From Owenia fusiformis (lineage: Eukaryota; Annelida; Polychaeta; Sabellida; Oweniidae): a stretch of DNA of 64,000 nt. Under the pieces are notes generated by a model, which ran no database searches, was not told where the DNA came from, and saw only the letters and a list, made by a program, of their open reading frames with translations. The stretch is from assembly GCA_903813345.2 (NCBI GenBank), contig CAIIXF020000009.1, positions 5,762,030 to 5,826,029 on the forward strand. The letters run 5' to 3'. Position 1 is the first letter of the stretch, and each line of letters opens with the position of its first letter. This document shows positions 12,400-24,900 of the stretch, piece by piece. Made by a program: the position numbers and the translations under genes.

Positions 12400-12610
12400 T
12401 TTGGAATGCCCTTAAACCCTGCTGAACCCTGGTCTAAGAAACAAAGATCTAAATAAGGCCAAAGAGCACCCGGGTTCACTGTTAAACCTCCTGCTCACTG
12501 TAGTATGAATCATGAATGTACTTTCACACAGGGTTTAACAGAAAGAAACAGTGAACCCTGGTCTAACGAATCCGTGTTTCCAGGGTTCGCCTAGCATGCC
12601 TTCGACTCTT
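12400..12610. repeat. Small inverted-repeat element (AACCCTGGTCTAA family)
   Basis: TGAACCCTGGTCTAAGAAA near 12422 and GTGAACCCTGGTCTAACGAA near 12555 bracket a core with GGGTTCACTGTTAAACC and its partial complement GGTTTAACAG. This is the arrangement of a degenerate MITE. It is non-coding. Confidence 0.4.
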
Positions 12611-13019
12611 TCTCAAAAAAATTGCAGTGTACCTCGTCCTATCTGATATACCTTTGGGCCAAAAGACAATTAGCTTTATGTTTGTTAAACTAAATACATC
12701 ACTACATTAATGTCAATCCACTTAAAATATAGGACATAGTCAATATAATTATCACTACCTCAGCCATTGGATCTATTTTTGAAAAAATGAAATAAATTAG
12801 TAAAATTGATCATTGCGTATTATTGATATCATTTGTTGATTTATAATTTCGTGTAGTGTTGTCATTCACAAGAAGAAAATGCATAAATTATCAACGTAGA
12901 AAATTGCAAACATTATCAAGTAGAAAATACATTATGTGATTTTAAAGCAAATTGCTTGTGGATAAGTGAGTCATTGACAAGTCAAGTTTGTACTTTATCA
13001 TATACTTTATAAGCTGGTA

Positions 13020-13210
13020 TGCAGTACAACTTGTATATCCACACATCTCTCTAATTTGAACACCTCTCAATGCGAACACTTTTTGTGGTCCCATTTTCAA
13101 TCTTCCATTGACTTCTATGTTAAAAACCCTTGAAATGTGAACACCTACCAATGTGAACACTTCTGAACACCAGTCCAAATGGTGTTCAGATTAGACAGGT
13201 TTTACTTTAC
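13020..13210. repeat. Pogo/Tigger-like terminal relic
   Basis: The segment contains alternating GTGAACAC and GAACACC words and ends GTTCAGATTAGACAGGTTTTA, the complement of the AAACCTGTCTAATCCGAACA end seen at 20020-20110. Ends of this form are typical of pogo/Tigger DNA transposons. No transposase frame is present. Confidence 0.5.
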
Positions 13211-14219
13211 TGCTATAATATTATTCATTTAGTTTATTGATCGATATGAATGTACATAGTTTACCACCCTTTCGATGCACTTTGTAGGCAGAACATGGTA
13301 AAATACAACCTTGTACTAAACTGTTTCTGTCACAATTTCTCAAGTGACTTTGTCTCCCTCCCCTTCATTGCCATTATTTTTTCATTGCATAATCATTTTT
13401 TTCATTTTATTTAACACGGTAGGGAGGATGGCAAGGAGGGAAGTAAAATGATTATTGTGCCATCTCTCTCCTATTCAAGAATTACTCACCAACCCATCCC
13501 CCATCCCCCATCCCCATCCATACTCACCCTTGTGAAAAGTGACTTTAAAAACTTTAATTGCACTTATTTTATTTATTTTCAGTGATTTATGACTATTTTA
13601 TTGTTTTTTTAAGACAATGTCAGAATGTCGATTCCAAAAGTGTTGATTTCATCATAGTTATAACATGAATTTTATTTTCTTCAAATAACCATCATGATAA
13701 CCAGCCTACCAAGAATATCTCATAAATTGACTTTTTTGTGTCGTTATCATTTTAACGCAGTTGGAATACTCCAAACCTCTCGACAGATACCATGCAGTTA
13801 ATGTGACTTCAAAGTAGAGTATGAATATAATCAGAGTACATAGAAACCATGATAAGAGATTTATATTTTATTCGAGAGTTTTTTTTTATTCGAAGCAGCA
13901 ATGAGGTTAACTTACAAGCATCCCATAATGCATTTTGAATACTCCTGTACATCTTCGATTTAATCAATTTGACCACAATCACGATCATTATATGTAAAAT
14001 TATATTTTCTGTGTTTCAGAATGAAAAGACGCAAAATGAGGTAGATATCATAGGATTATACATCACAATGGATTATTATTAAGATGAAACTAAGATGTGA
14101 TTTGCACACAAAACTTAAAGAACCACACGTAAACAGTTAAAGAGATGTAAGTATATTTTCCTTTAAGTATGAAATAAAGAACATGTAAATCGCTGTAGAT
14201 ACTTTGTCATTGTACCAAT

Positions 14220-14382
14220 TTGTATGTACAGTAAAACATGTGTATGTGAAACACTTTTGGTACACCTTTAAAATTCACTCAGGTGTTGCACTTACAGAGG
14301 TTTATTTCACATTGATTTGTCATTTAGCCAAATGACCCTGAAGAGTCAATGTATCAGTGATTTGTATGTACAGTAAAACTGT
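14220..14382. repeat. Pogo-like terminal relic (GTACAGTAAAAC)
   Basis: TGTACAGTAAAACATGTG then GTGAAACACTTTTGGTA and GTTGCACTTACAGAGGTTTA recur in similar form at 14560-14720 (GTGGAACA, CCACTTACAGAGGTTTA) and at 19070-19335. Together they look like decayed copies of one DNA transposon end. Confidence 0.45.
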
Positions 14383-14562
14383 GTAATGACTCAGTCATAT
14401 TTGATCTATGGCAACTGTATCATGGTCGTAGGTTTCCAAAATCGAGAGCAATATTCAGCATAAAATATAGAAATAAGCATTACAATGTAGATTTTCTATA
14501 TTGATTTTTTGAGGCTACAGCTGCCATATGGCTGCCCTAGAGCAAATGTGACTGAGGCTTTA
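14382..14562. repeat. MITE copy 1 with inverted ends (CAGTCAyATTTG)
   Basis: The left end GACTCAGTCATATTTGATC and right end GCAAATGTGACTGAGGCTTT are complementary. The middle has GCAGCCATATGGCAGCTGTAG-like words. A second copy is at 32425-32602, showing dispersal. Confidence 0.7.
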
Positions 14563-15379
14563 GTGGAACATTTTTGGTCCCTCTAAAAGTTGTTTCACTG
14601 AGGAGGTGTTCCACTTACAGAGGTTTAACATTGTCAGGTAATTGTTCATGGGACTCTGAAAAGTGTTCCACTTAAACGGATGTGTTCCACTAACAGAAGT
14701 TTCCACCTTTCCAGGTTTTGCTGTGTATGTATTGTCAGAGTTATTATATTTCAAGGAGGGAGAATTGACTTATTTTGTTATCAATTTCTACTGTAACAAT
14801 CAATTTGTCAACAGGGATGCCAAACACTGCAATTTAGAATAATTTAGATTCGCTTATGTAAAAAGCCTAAAATGAAAGTATTTTTTTGTGTGCACATTTG
14901 ACATTTTGATTTTGAATTGTAGCTTTTGCTTTCAATTCAGTTCAATTATCTTACTTATATATATTCACAATTCGAAATTCACACAATAAGGTTAACCCAC
15001 GAAAATGAAAAATAGTGGTCATGCAAAAGTACAAAAAGTTAAAAACACATTTACATCTACGTATTGCACAGAAGAGAGCTTTTGCAAAGTTTGAAACTAT
15101 AAATTATGTGTATAGCTTGATATGAAATGAAAGCATTAACAGATCAATTGGAATGTTGTTTTGACAGCCAAAGAATGCTCCAAGTCCCTCTTTTTGATTC
15201 ATTGTACACCAAGAAATGCTTCCAAATATGAAAAGTAAGTATTCATGTACAGGAAGTTTTCCATAATAAGTAAATTTAATACATTATATCATAGACATAC
15301 TTTCATTGCACTTATAAGCTGTAATACAGCTGTCTCAAGTTTCAAGCATATCAAAATCTCCTCTGTCAAATATGTAAGT

Positions 15380-15545
15380 ATGTTTGTTACTTTTTATGTT
15401 ACCACCAAAAGTAGTGACATATTGTTACGGTCTCCCAACATTTTTGTGACTGGGCTTGGTGGTTGGCATTCTGTGTCTGTTACAGTTTACAATGTGGTGA
15501 CATTTTGTCATGTTGATGCCTTGTTCCACCATAAGATTGATGTTT
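15380..15545. repeat. Dispersed short repeat (GTCACCACCAAAA...GGTGACATTTTG family)
   Basis: TTTTATGTTACCACCAAAAG, a TGACATATTGTTA/GTCTCCC phrase and a GGTGACATTTTGTCATGTTG end make one copy. Others are at 18480-18730, 27530-28500 (expanded and interrupted), 29700-29790, 37680-37770, 44640-44760 and 57060-57200. The ends are partly complementary (CACCACC.../...GGTGGTG), so this is probably a MITE. Confidence 0.7.
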
Positions 15546-15729
15546 AGTTAGGAAATCAGTAAAAGTGCAGGTATTTCAGATATTTTAAGGACAGCAATTT
15601 TTTCTCCCGTAAAGACAATGAAAGGAATGAACTTAAGAAATGGTACAGCCGTCGTCATTTGAGTTAAATGCACACTTATACTCAGAAGTTCATACTTTGA
15701 ATTATTATTATTATATCTTGGTTACCGCC

Positions 15730-16020
15730 ATATTTGGCGAGCAATACCTCATTGGTATATTCCGTATTTTATGTATTTTTACACTCGAAAACAGAGCCAG
15801 AAACCCCTCCTTGGAGGAGGCCTGTGTTATTTTGTGTGCACAGGTACACAGACATACAGGTACACACCACAGCCTTTTATATGAGTTGTGAACCACTCAG
15901 TCAAACACCCAGAATTATGTAACATACAAACAAACTTGTCTGAACCGGGAATCGAACCCGGGGCCAAGCGATATTGATTACCTTGACTCTGCCACTGAGC
16001 CATATCGGGTGGACTAAAAA
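15730..16020 (-). repeat. tRNA-derived SINE
   Basis: On the - strand the head (about 16016-15945) has an A-box-like TGGCTCAGTGGCAGAGTC and a B-box-like GGTTCGATTCCCGG, the internal RNA polymerase III promoter spacing of a tRNA. The would-be acceptor arms do not pair and there is no clear anticodon loop, so it is not a functional tRNA. The downstream tail runs through unrelated sequence to about 15730. Confidence 0.6.
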
Positions 16021-16289
16021 GAAAAGATGACATTCTTCAGTTAATTCAGGTCATATTTGAAAATAAGAATAGTCAAGAAGTGCAGGTATTTCAAATATGT
16101 TAATTTCTTTCCCTCCTGTCAAGACAATGATACAACATTTGTTATTTTAAAAGCTCCTGTCAAAACAATGAAAGGAGTGAACTTGTCAATAATACAACAT
16201 TTGTACTTAAGCGCAGAAGTGCATACTTTGAAAATATGACATTCCTCAGTCAATTCAGGTCATATTTGTAAATAAGTATTGTCAACAGT

Positions 16290-17050
16290 GTAATCCAAGT
16301 ATAGTCAAGAATATAACATTTTGTAAGCATAGTGAAGAAAATAGCATTTTGTAAGTTTAGTCAAGAATATAACATTTTGTAAGCATAGTGAAGAAGATAG
16401 CATTTTTTAAGTTTAGTCCAGAATATAACATTTTGTAAGCATAGTGAAGAAGATTGCATTTTGTCAGCATAGTCAAGAAGATTGCATTTTGCAAGTATAG
16501 TCAAGCATTTTGTAAGCATAGTCAAGAAGATTGCATTTTGTAAGCATAGTCAAGAAGATAGCATTGTGTAAGCATAGTCAAGCATTTCGTAAGCATAGTC
16601 AAGAAGATTGCATTTTGTAAGCATAGTCAAGCATTTTGTAAGCATAGTGAAGAAGATAGCATTTTGTAAGCATAGTCAAGAAGATTCCATTTTGTAAGCA
16701 TAGTCAAGAAGATTACATTTTGCAAGCACAGTCAAGCGTTTCGTAAGCATAGTCAAGAAGATTGCATTTTGTAAGCATAGTCAAGAAGATAGCATTGTGT
16801 AAGCATAGTCAAGCATTTCGTAAGCATAGTCAAGAAGATTGCATTTTGTAAGCATAGTCAAGCATTTCGTAAGCATAGTGAAGAAGATAGCATTTTGTAA
16901 GTTTAGTCAAGAAGATAGCATTTTGTAAGCATAGTCAAGAATATAGCATTTTGTAAGCATAGTCAAGTATTTTGTAAGCATAGTCAAGCATTTTGTAAGT
17001 ATAGTCAAGAAGATAGCATTCTGTTAACTGTAGTCAAGTTTGGTCAAAAA
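16290..17050. repeat. Minisatellite, about 28-nt unit (GTAAGCATAGTCAAGAAGAT)
   Basis: About 30 units of AAGCATAGTCAAGAAG-ATTGCATTTTGT, alternating with a shorter AAGCATAGTCAAGCATTTTG form. Higher-order duplications are visible (16470-16640 against 16730-16880). The last unit leads into ATTGAG|GTGAGTG near 17055, which resembles a donor site. No open frame upstream of it joins the 18868 exon. Confidence 0.95.
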
Positions 17051-17924
17051 GATTGAGGTGAGTGAAATATTTGAATGCATATAATAACACAATACACAAG
17101 GGCACTGGTCCTCCAGTTTTTAAAATGGAAGTACTTGCTATTGGTGAAGCTCAACAGTTGAATTTTAGTTATAATGCTAGAACCTTCTCTGAGCACATGT
17201 ACTTATTTGTAGATGTACGTCGATTTATACAATCACAATCATAAATAAACAGCAAATGAGTGAGAGTGAGAATTGTAATTATTCACGACATTGACTACTT
17301 TTGGAATTTTACAAAGCTCCATATAAGTCCAACATTTGGACAATTATATTCACTCTTATGAGTTGAGATCAGTTAATCAACAAATTAGAAATAAACAAGG
17401 TTATAATGAGATGTGAAGTGGTTACCTAGAAGCAAAATGTGTTGGTTGTCATGGCAAATGTAGTGTAGAAAAGATTAAGGTGAACTAGCTTTTGAACACC
17501 TGGATAGGTATATGGTGCGTACTCTTAACTTAAAAGCTATGGATTTTAACAAATTTTTGGTGAAAATGATGTGATATAAGTGTGAATTTAGAGGTATATT
17601 TGAACCAATAGGTATATCGCCTGAAGAGCGTAGTTTTCTAAAATATGTGATAGCTAGTTGCCACTCTCTCTCTCACTTCAAACTTACTTAGTAACTTGAG
17701 ATTTCAACCACTTTTGGGATGGATGATCTGTATTGTGTACTAAACTCTATTATATGTACCATTCTGAACCTCTTTTACTTCATGATAATTAATCTCGTGA
17801 TTCCTATTTGATTAAACTCACAAACATTATCTACAGAATATTGTTATTTTGTTATTTATCAGTGTATTGGGTAAATTGAAAGGTGAACAGGTTGTTCAAA
17901 AAAATGCAAATGTAAATGTAAATG

Positions 17925-18310
17925 GTTAGTTGTAAAACATGATGCCTTGGACACCTGCTCAAAAGACAGTTGTACTAGGAAAATACGAAAAACGCAGTCA
18001 GGGGTGACTGCAACCTCTAAGTCTAAGGCATCATGTTTTACAACTTACTGACAACAGGAGCTATACTTACACAGTCTCTTCTTTCTTTTCCTGAAAAAAT
18101 GAACATAATTGAATTAGTATTTTCCAAGATATAGTGATTTTCCATTCATGTTTTTCAAATTTTGCTAGAACAGTCTTTTGAGCAAGTGTCCAAGACATCA
18201 TGTTATACAACTAATTAACAACATGGGCTATACACACACACAGTCTCTTCTTTCTTTCCTGAAAATATGAATATAATTGGATGAGTATTTTCCAAGATAT
18301 AGCGATTTCT
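17925..18310. repeat. Inverted repeat plus direct duplication
   Basis: AGTTGTAAAACATGATGCCT at 17928 is complementary to AGGCATCATGTTTTACAACT near 18025-18045. The next approximately 100 bp (ACACAGTCTCTTCTTTCTTT, then TATTTTCCAAGATATAG) is repeated at 18205-18305. This is a partly duplicated palindromic element. Confidence 0.7.
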
Positions 18311-18867
18311 TTGGGTTGCGTTTTTTTTTTGAACACCATAATGAAATACTTAAAGGATAACAATTGTGACTGTTCATTTTGTATTATCTTTGTCATTATT
18401 CTTTTATTTGAACTTGTTGGGACTCACTTTATATAGCTGTCATCTTAACAAAATGTTCTGTCATTTTGAAAAATTCAGTTTTGGTGGTGTCATCACCAAG
18501 AAGTGGTGACATTGCTATAGTAACCTTGTGGTGACATATTGTTATAGTTATTGTTATAGTGAATGGTGTTTTGTAGTTGATGTTCAGCTGTCATTGTTCG
18601 GCAGTTGGTGTTCAGTTTTGTTGTATGTAACAAATGGCAGGTAGTGACATTGTGCATGTTGATGCCTTACCTAACAATTGAATTTATGACAATCACATGT
18701 AGTGACATTTTGTCATATAAATGTCTTGTTTGCTGTGCTAATTGTTGATTCAATAAAAAGTCACAAACAAGTTTTATTATCATTTATTTACTTGTATAAT
18801 AGTAGATGTCAAAGTTGTTGTGTTCCTTACCCATGTATCAACCAATAATCTTGTCTGTTATTTTCAG

Positions 18868-18946
18868 TTGCCATAGAGATGACGAGTCTACTTCGCCCGA
18901 GGGAGGAGATCGGGGAGGATGGAGTTGAGGACATGATAAATATGAT
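18868..18946 (+). CDS. Myosin exon 1 seen (start or internal)
   Basis: The acceptor TTATTTTCAG precedes it and GTAAGTAA follows. From the ATG at 18879 it encodes [20 protein letters not shown] in 22 codons plus two bases. The GVEDMI signature matches the start of many myosin motor domains. The frame stays open upstream of the ATG to the acceptor (Ala-Ile-Glu), so this may be an internal exon whose partner I could not find, or a first coding exon behind a 5' UTR intron. Confidence 0.85.
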
Positions 18947-21900
18947 GTAAGTAAACTTATTTTTTTATTGATTAATTGCCTTATCCTGCAATGTTTTCAT
19001 GAGGATTTCTTTACTTGGAAAAAACTCATAATTTTACATGTTCTGAAGAATTGGCTAAAATTGATAAAAGTCTTAGTGGAACACATTTGGTTTCTCATAA
19101 CTGTTATGGATGTGTTTCACTTGTAGAGGTTTATTTTCTATGTCTCAACAATTTTTACATGCGTATAGAGACCAAAAAGTCGGATTTGAATTCAGCACAT
19201 TTTCTTCTTAATCGTGGGCACATTTTTGGCTCTTTAGCACAATTTTAATGTGATAAGACCAGTTTTCCTATGGCCAGGCTCAAACGGATAGCTGAACTTT
19301 AAAAAGTGTTCCACTTATGGAGGTGTTAACTGATTTACTGTAAATTGTTAATTTTCATTTTGTCATCTTTCATTGAAATTGAAAAGTATATTGCATTTTT
19401 AATGAAATTCAAATTTAAAGTGAAATCAACAGATTTATTTTGTTTCCAGTGATTTGACTGAATCGTCCCTCCAAGAAAACTTACGAACAAGATATACAAA
19501 GCTAAAAATATATGTGAGTACCTTTATATATATATTTTGGTATATATTTTGTGTTATGATTTGTGTGAGATAATAATAATAGTACATGTATCAAATATTC
19601 CATGTGAGTAACAAATTTGTGGAAAAATGTGAGTACATAACATGCTTGTGAGTACCAAATATTCTATAAAGCTAGTACCAAATATTTGATGATTGTATGA
19701 GTACTGAATATCATGCAATTGTTAAATATGGAAGTGTGAATCAAATGTATAAAGATACAAAATGCATGTCAGTATGAGAATTTTCTTGCATGTTGCAGTA
19801 CATTATATAGACATTTATATATATTATAGACACAGCCTGGCCTAACTTTGATTGATAAATTACAGTGAATATACATGCACTGACTTCTAGGAAGCAATTT
19901 AGGATTAAAAGTCATTAATTAACAGTGGCAATTAAGTCATTACATTCTGTGTGTAATGGCTCAGTTCTATACATCTTCTATAACACCTGTTTGATAACAA
20001 TTACTGGAAAACTGATTGCAGTGAAACCTGTCTAATCCGAACACCACGGGGACCAACCAAAAGTGTTCAGATCAGCGGGTGTTCACATTTTTAGGGTTTT
20101 ATGCAAGGGGGATTGGCTCCCAGAGATATTCTGTCCCATATTTATTCAAAACTCACAAGAAATGAACAAGATATTGGTTCAAATCTTTTGGATTTATAGT
20201 CGGTTGTAATTCCAGAAAATAATGACATTTCAATGTTTTCATTGTTTGAAAATATCGAGTTTCGATCCTGAGAGCCAATCCTCCTTGGGTTTTATGTATG
20301 CCAGCCGGTGGCAGTTTAAAAATCCAAAAGTATTCAGATTGAGAGTAAAAATGCTACATTTAGGGAGGCTATAGGTTAAAAATGATTTAAAGTCCTTGGT
20401 ATTGAACTCTATGAAAGGTAATATTATTTCAGAGTTTTTTATTCTGATATCCACATCTGGGTGTGTGTTCAAATATGATTTGGTAAAGTCATATGTTTTT
20501 TAACAATAGTAGCATGGTGGGGTTATCATTTAGGTCAATATAACAGATTAATTCAAATTAGATGTCATGTCATTCTTGAAAATTATGATTTTTGAATGTC
20601 ATCGTGACATTTGATTTATGACAACTCTATGCTCTCGATGTGTCTCAAATAAATTGAATTAGAACGTGATTATAATATTTTGATTTAATTTAATTCATAA
20701 TTTCATTATTGCCCTTTCATATTACTTCATTGTATGTTTTTTTATTCTTAAGTAAATGAAATGTTTCTTTACTGTCACATGTTTGGCACATTTTGAAAGA
20801 AGTCCGCCTTAATTCCATTTGAAATTCATCATATCTTTATACCGAAATCTGATTCTGATTGCTCCGGGTGAGAAATTGAAAATGAAGACAAAAAATTGCA
20901 AACATTTTTGAAGAAGGCCCAGTTGGTGTGTCTTAAATTTAAAAGTCTGGTGACGAATAAACAAGTTTTTCTTTGTCTTACGTATATAATTTCTGGTGCA
21001 TTTGTAGACATACACAGGCAGTATTCTTGTGGCAGTAAACCCGTACAAATATTTTGACATCTACAACTTAGACATGGTAAAGCGCTATGAGGGTCAAGTT
21101 ATAGGAGCCCTACCTCCGTAAGTAATATATTCAAATGGCCCTTCAAAATGAGCTATTCTTTTTTAGAAAAGGTGCTTGATTTTATGAGTCACTTAGTTTT
21201 ATTGTATAAAAGGCTCACCCTTTTGAAAGGAGACTCTGGCTTGTTGAGTAGGTCCTTCAATTTAAAGTGGTATGTCTTTCGTTTCAGTTTTGTATTTCAA
21301 AACTCTTTGACATGGTTTCACCTTTTTGTTGTTTCTAAATGTCAAACATACTCATATAGCCTAGTGTACATACACAATGTTATATTATATTATATTATTA
21401 TGAGGACTGTAGTAATTGTTGTGATCACTGGCTGATCCAGGGGGGGGGGCTTCCTTGGGTGGGTCCAGAAAATTTTTAAAGACCCCCAAAAATTTGGAGG
21501 GCCTCAAAGAATGGGCCTTTTTGGGCATAACTTTGGAAAGGCCAAAGTATCAAAAAATAGACCTTAAATTTTCAAAATTTTGGCCCAACTTTTGGTTTTA
21601 GGGCCCCACATTTTTTTGCATTAACTTATTGCATTAAATATGGGCCCTCCCCTTGTTAGCTTCTGGATCCGCCAGTGTTGAATGTCAGAAATTGTTTCAA
21701 GTTAAAGTATGCAAAGTTTAATGAGCAAACTCTTGTTGGATATTTTTAACAACACATCAAAGTAGGCGAGAATAATATGTGTACATGTATTATATATACC
21801 GTATATATACTAATTAAGTCTGATGTCGGTTTTTCATATCGTGAAAAATGCAAAGTTCACATTGTGATGATTATACATGTATTTTGTTTTATTATTGTGA

Positions 21901-24900
21901 TGACTGACTTAATATTGTTATAATTTCATTTTAGTCATCTGTTTGCCATTGCCAGTGCTGCTTATAGTGCCATATTGAAGGACAACGAAGACCAAGTCAT
22001 TGTCATCAGGTATGGTAGTCAATCTGTGTAGGTCTATGAAATAAATATATGGCCTCCAAAACATTATGTAGTATAGGATATATAGAGTAATGATCAAAAG
22101 ATAATGACCATGTGGAATGGGGGCATGATACAAATTTTAGTCTTGACAAAATCGTCAAGCAGTTTTTAGTCAAAATTTTTAAACCAAGAACTGTATGGTT
22201 GTTTTTATTAGTAATTTCCTGTTTTTTTTTGTTTTTTTTTATATTGTATTTCTTTATTTCAAATTATTACAATAAATACAAATACATTAGCGGCTTTTTA
22301 ATGTACATTATAAGCCACTTTTAGGATGATGATTCACAAAACTAGGTCTGCAAATGATCTGATAGTAATGATACTATTAAGCATAAAAGGTCGCTAGACT
22401 GCCTGGGGTCCCTCAACACAGTTCATGATAAACACTGCACTCAACTTCAAAATATCAATGTTTTGCTCTTTCTTAAGTGTTAAATTTCCTGTTAAATGTT
22501 GGCTATTGATGTAGACGCACCTAATATCATAGATGTTAGAGTGCTGCTGTTTTAAAAGCATATGTCTAAATAAAAATAAATAAATAAATATAGAGGGTCA
22601 AAACATTAGTTGAGGTGTATAACACCTCGTTACTACTAAGGAGGCCAGTCTTTCTTTCCTTATAATACTTACACATGAACCTGAAATAAAATGAGTTATC
22701 CCACAAATACTTAAACATTTTAGACTCCCTCCCTCCACCCTCCTTAATTCCTCCAGAATTGGAGCATTGGCATAAGATGCTGGCAGCTTTTTTACATAAA
22801 GTATATCATTAATATAAGATAAGATCACATTGATGATATCCAATAGCCAAGATCTCGACATAGGTGAGGCAAATGTAAATAGGTGAGGCAAATGTAAATA
22901 GGTGAGGCAAATGTAAATAGGTGAGGCAAATGTACATAGGAGAGGCAAATGTAAATAGGTGAGGCAAATGTAAATGTAGGTGAGGCAAATGTAAATAGGT
23001 GAGGCAAATGTAAATAGGTGAGGCAAATTTAAATAGGTGAGGCAAATGTAAATGTAGGTGAGGCACCAAATGCAATATGATTCTACCATTAGGCATCATT
23101 CTCACGGTTTCAATGAAAAAAAATCTCTAAATTATAAGTTTTCTGAAAACTTTTGGTGGGGCACTTGCCTCGCCTGGTTATGCTCATGTATACTGTAATA
23201 TATAAGAACATAGATATGAATAAAAGGTTGATATTTTTTCAAAAATTTATTCGGCGGAACACTATTGACACAAAAACCACTGGGAATGGAATGAAGAGAA
23301 GACTGCCATTGATTTACCATTCATATGAATATCAAACCTATTAATGAAATGGCCTCTATATCTGAGATGAAATTCTTTAAAAAAAATTTTTTCATATTTG
23401 CCAGTGGGGAATCGGGAGCAGGGAAGACGGAAAGTTTTAAACTTTTGATGCAGTATCTCGCAGCTGTCAACACTGGACAGACCAATCAAGTGACAGAACA
23501 GATCCTTGAGGCCACACCTCTTTTGGAATCATTCGGCAATGCGAAAACCATACGAAATGACAACTCCAGTAGATTTGGCAAATATGTGGAAGTTTATTTT
23601 CACAAGTGAGTAGGAAAATATTTGACATGTCAGATGATAAACTTTTGTCCACATTAGCCTGTGTCTTCCTTTACAAAAATATTACCAAAAATGATCTTCC
23701 TCAATTTAAATTGTAATTTATTTTCCTTATTTAATCAATGAAGTACATTGATATTTGTATGATTCCCAAAATGTAATGAATGGAAGAAAACATTATATAA
23801 AGCAGATTAACAAACTGAATTTGATATTGTCCCAAAGGATATGCATCTCTTTCAAAAATGTTAATTTGGAATATGTCATTGCGGAGCCTTTAACGCATGA
23901 TACTACCCTTAGGAAAAATGTTATGGGTAACCCATAGGCTTCACATAACTACCCATATTGTACCCATAATGTTACCCATAGCCCAAAATACCCTTAACTC
24001 AAGGGCAATTGATCCTGTATCCATCCTAATTTCTTTTGGTAAGGATTTATGTCATGTAATGGGTAAATAATGGTTTTAAGTTATGCCAGAATTATCCATT
24101 ACATATACAAAATCAGTAATCACCCATAATACAAAATATCATGGTTAAGTGTATATCACATTAAGGATGCCCAATAGATAAATAGAAAAATATCTTAAGT
24201 CTTTTGATATGAATCTTCCTACCTTTTGTTATAATTGTTTTTCAAAAATACCTAAATTAACTTTTTAAGTCACGAAAAGTACAAAATGAGAAATAAAAAC
24301 ATACTTCTAAATTTGCATGAAGGCCTTAAAAAGGAATCAAGTTCTTTGATAAACTGCATCTTTTTTAAATATTTTGACCAGAGGAGGTTCCATTTGAACT
24401 AAACCCTGGCCTTGCTATGGCTCTGACGGGGAAAATATGTGTACATCATGTATTGCTTATGTGCAAGTTATGTTTAGATAATGTGACCATTATGCATTGG
24501 TAATGTGCAAGTAATGTGTAGGTAATGGGGACACATGCTTTGCCCATAACTTGCACATTCCCAATACATAATGGTCCCATTACACCCCCATTATCTTCAC
24601 ATAACATGCACATTACCTGTACATAATGTACACATATTTTACCAATCAGGGACATAGCCAGGGTGGATAAAGCCAAATAAATATTTCTTAATTATTATAA
24701 GACGAATTTTTGCAAACACTGCTAAAATTAAGCCCTCAATTTAAAAAAGTAAAGATTCTAATGTATAAGAAAGACATGAATTTTCAATATTCTTCATACA
24801 CATACAGATTGTTTTAATGGAATAATACATAAAGAAAGATTATTGGGATCCAATTTTAAGATTTAGCATAAATGATATGAAAAGGTTTGTCATATTGTAT

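Larger units (their letters stand above)
1..18867. other. 5' flank or first intron of the myosin gene; mostly non-coding
   Basis: No gene is supported across this stretch apart from the transposase remnant, a - strand coding remnant and one weak exon candidate listed separately. It is AT-rich DNA with dispersed repeats. I see nothing recognisable in 1-540, 1500-2400, 2700-4180, 6400-7180, 8060-9960, 11700-12380, 13210-14220, 14570-15380 or 17060-17920. Whether it is intergenic or intronic depends on whether the myosin starts at 18879 or has an upstream exon, because the frame stays open from 18879 back to the splice acceptor. Confidence 0.6.

Noticed and set aside
15945-16016. Functional tRNA on the - strand
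   Set aside because: A and B boxes are present but acceptor arms do not pair and no anticodon stem is evident; called a SINE head.
16290-17050. CRISPR array (regular short repeats)
   Set aside because: Eukaryotic context, units are contiguous with no unique spacers; the same applies to all other arrays here.
17036-17056. Upstream myosin exon ending at GAG|GTGAGT
   Set aside because: Exon 1 needs a phase-1 partner, and the phase-1 frame here contains TGA.
22857-23065. Minisatellite derived from exon 5's acceptor on the opposite strand
   Set aside because: Only about eight bases (CATTTGCC-like) are shared, not enough to claim descent.
22598-23105. 163- and 98-codon - strand frames with repeated [14 protein letters not shown]
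   Set aside because: They are translations of the 18-nt minisatellite; the periodicity keeps all frames open and there is no gene context.
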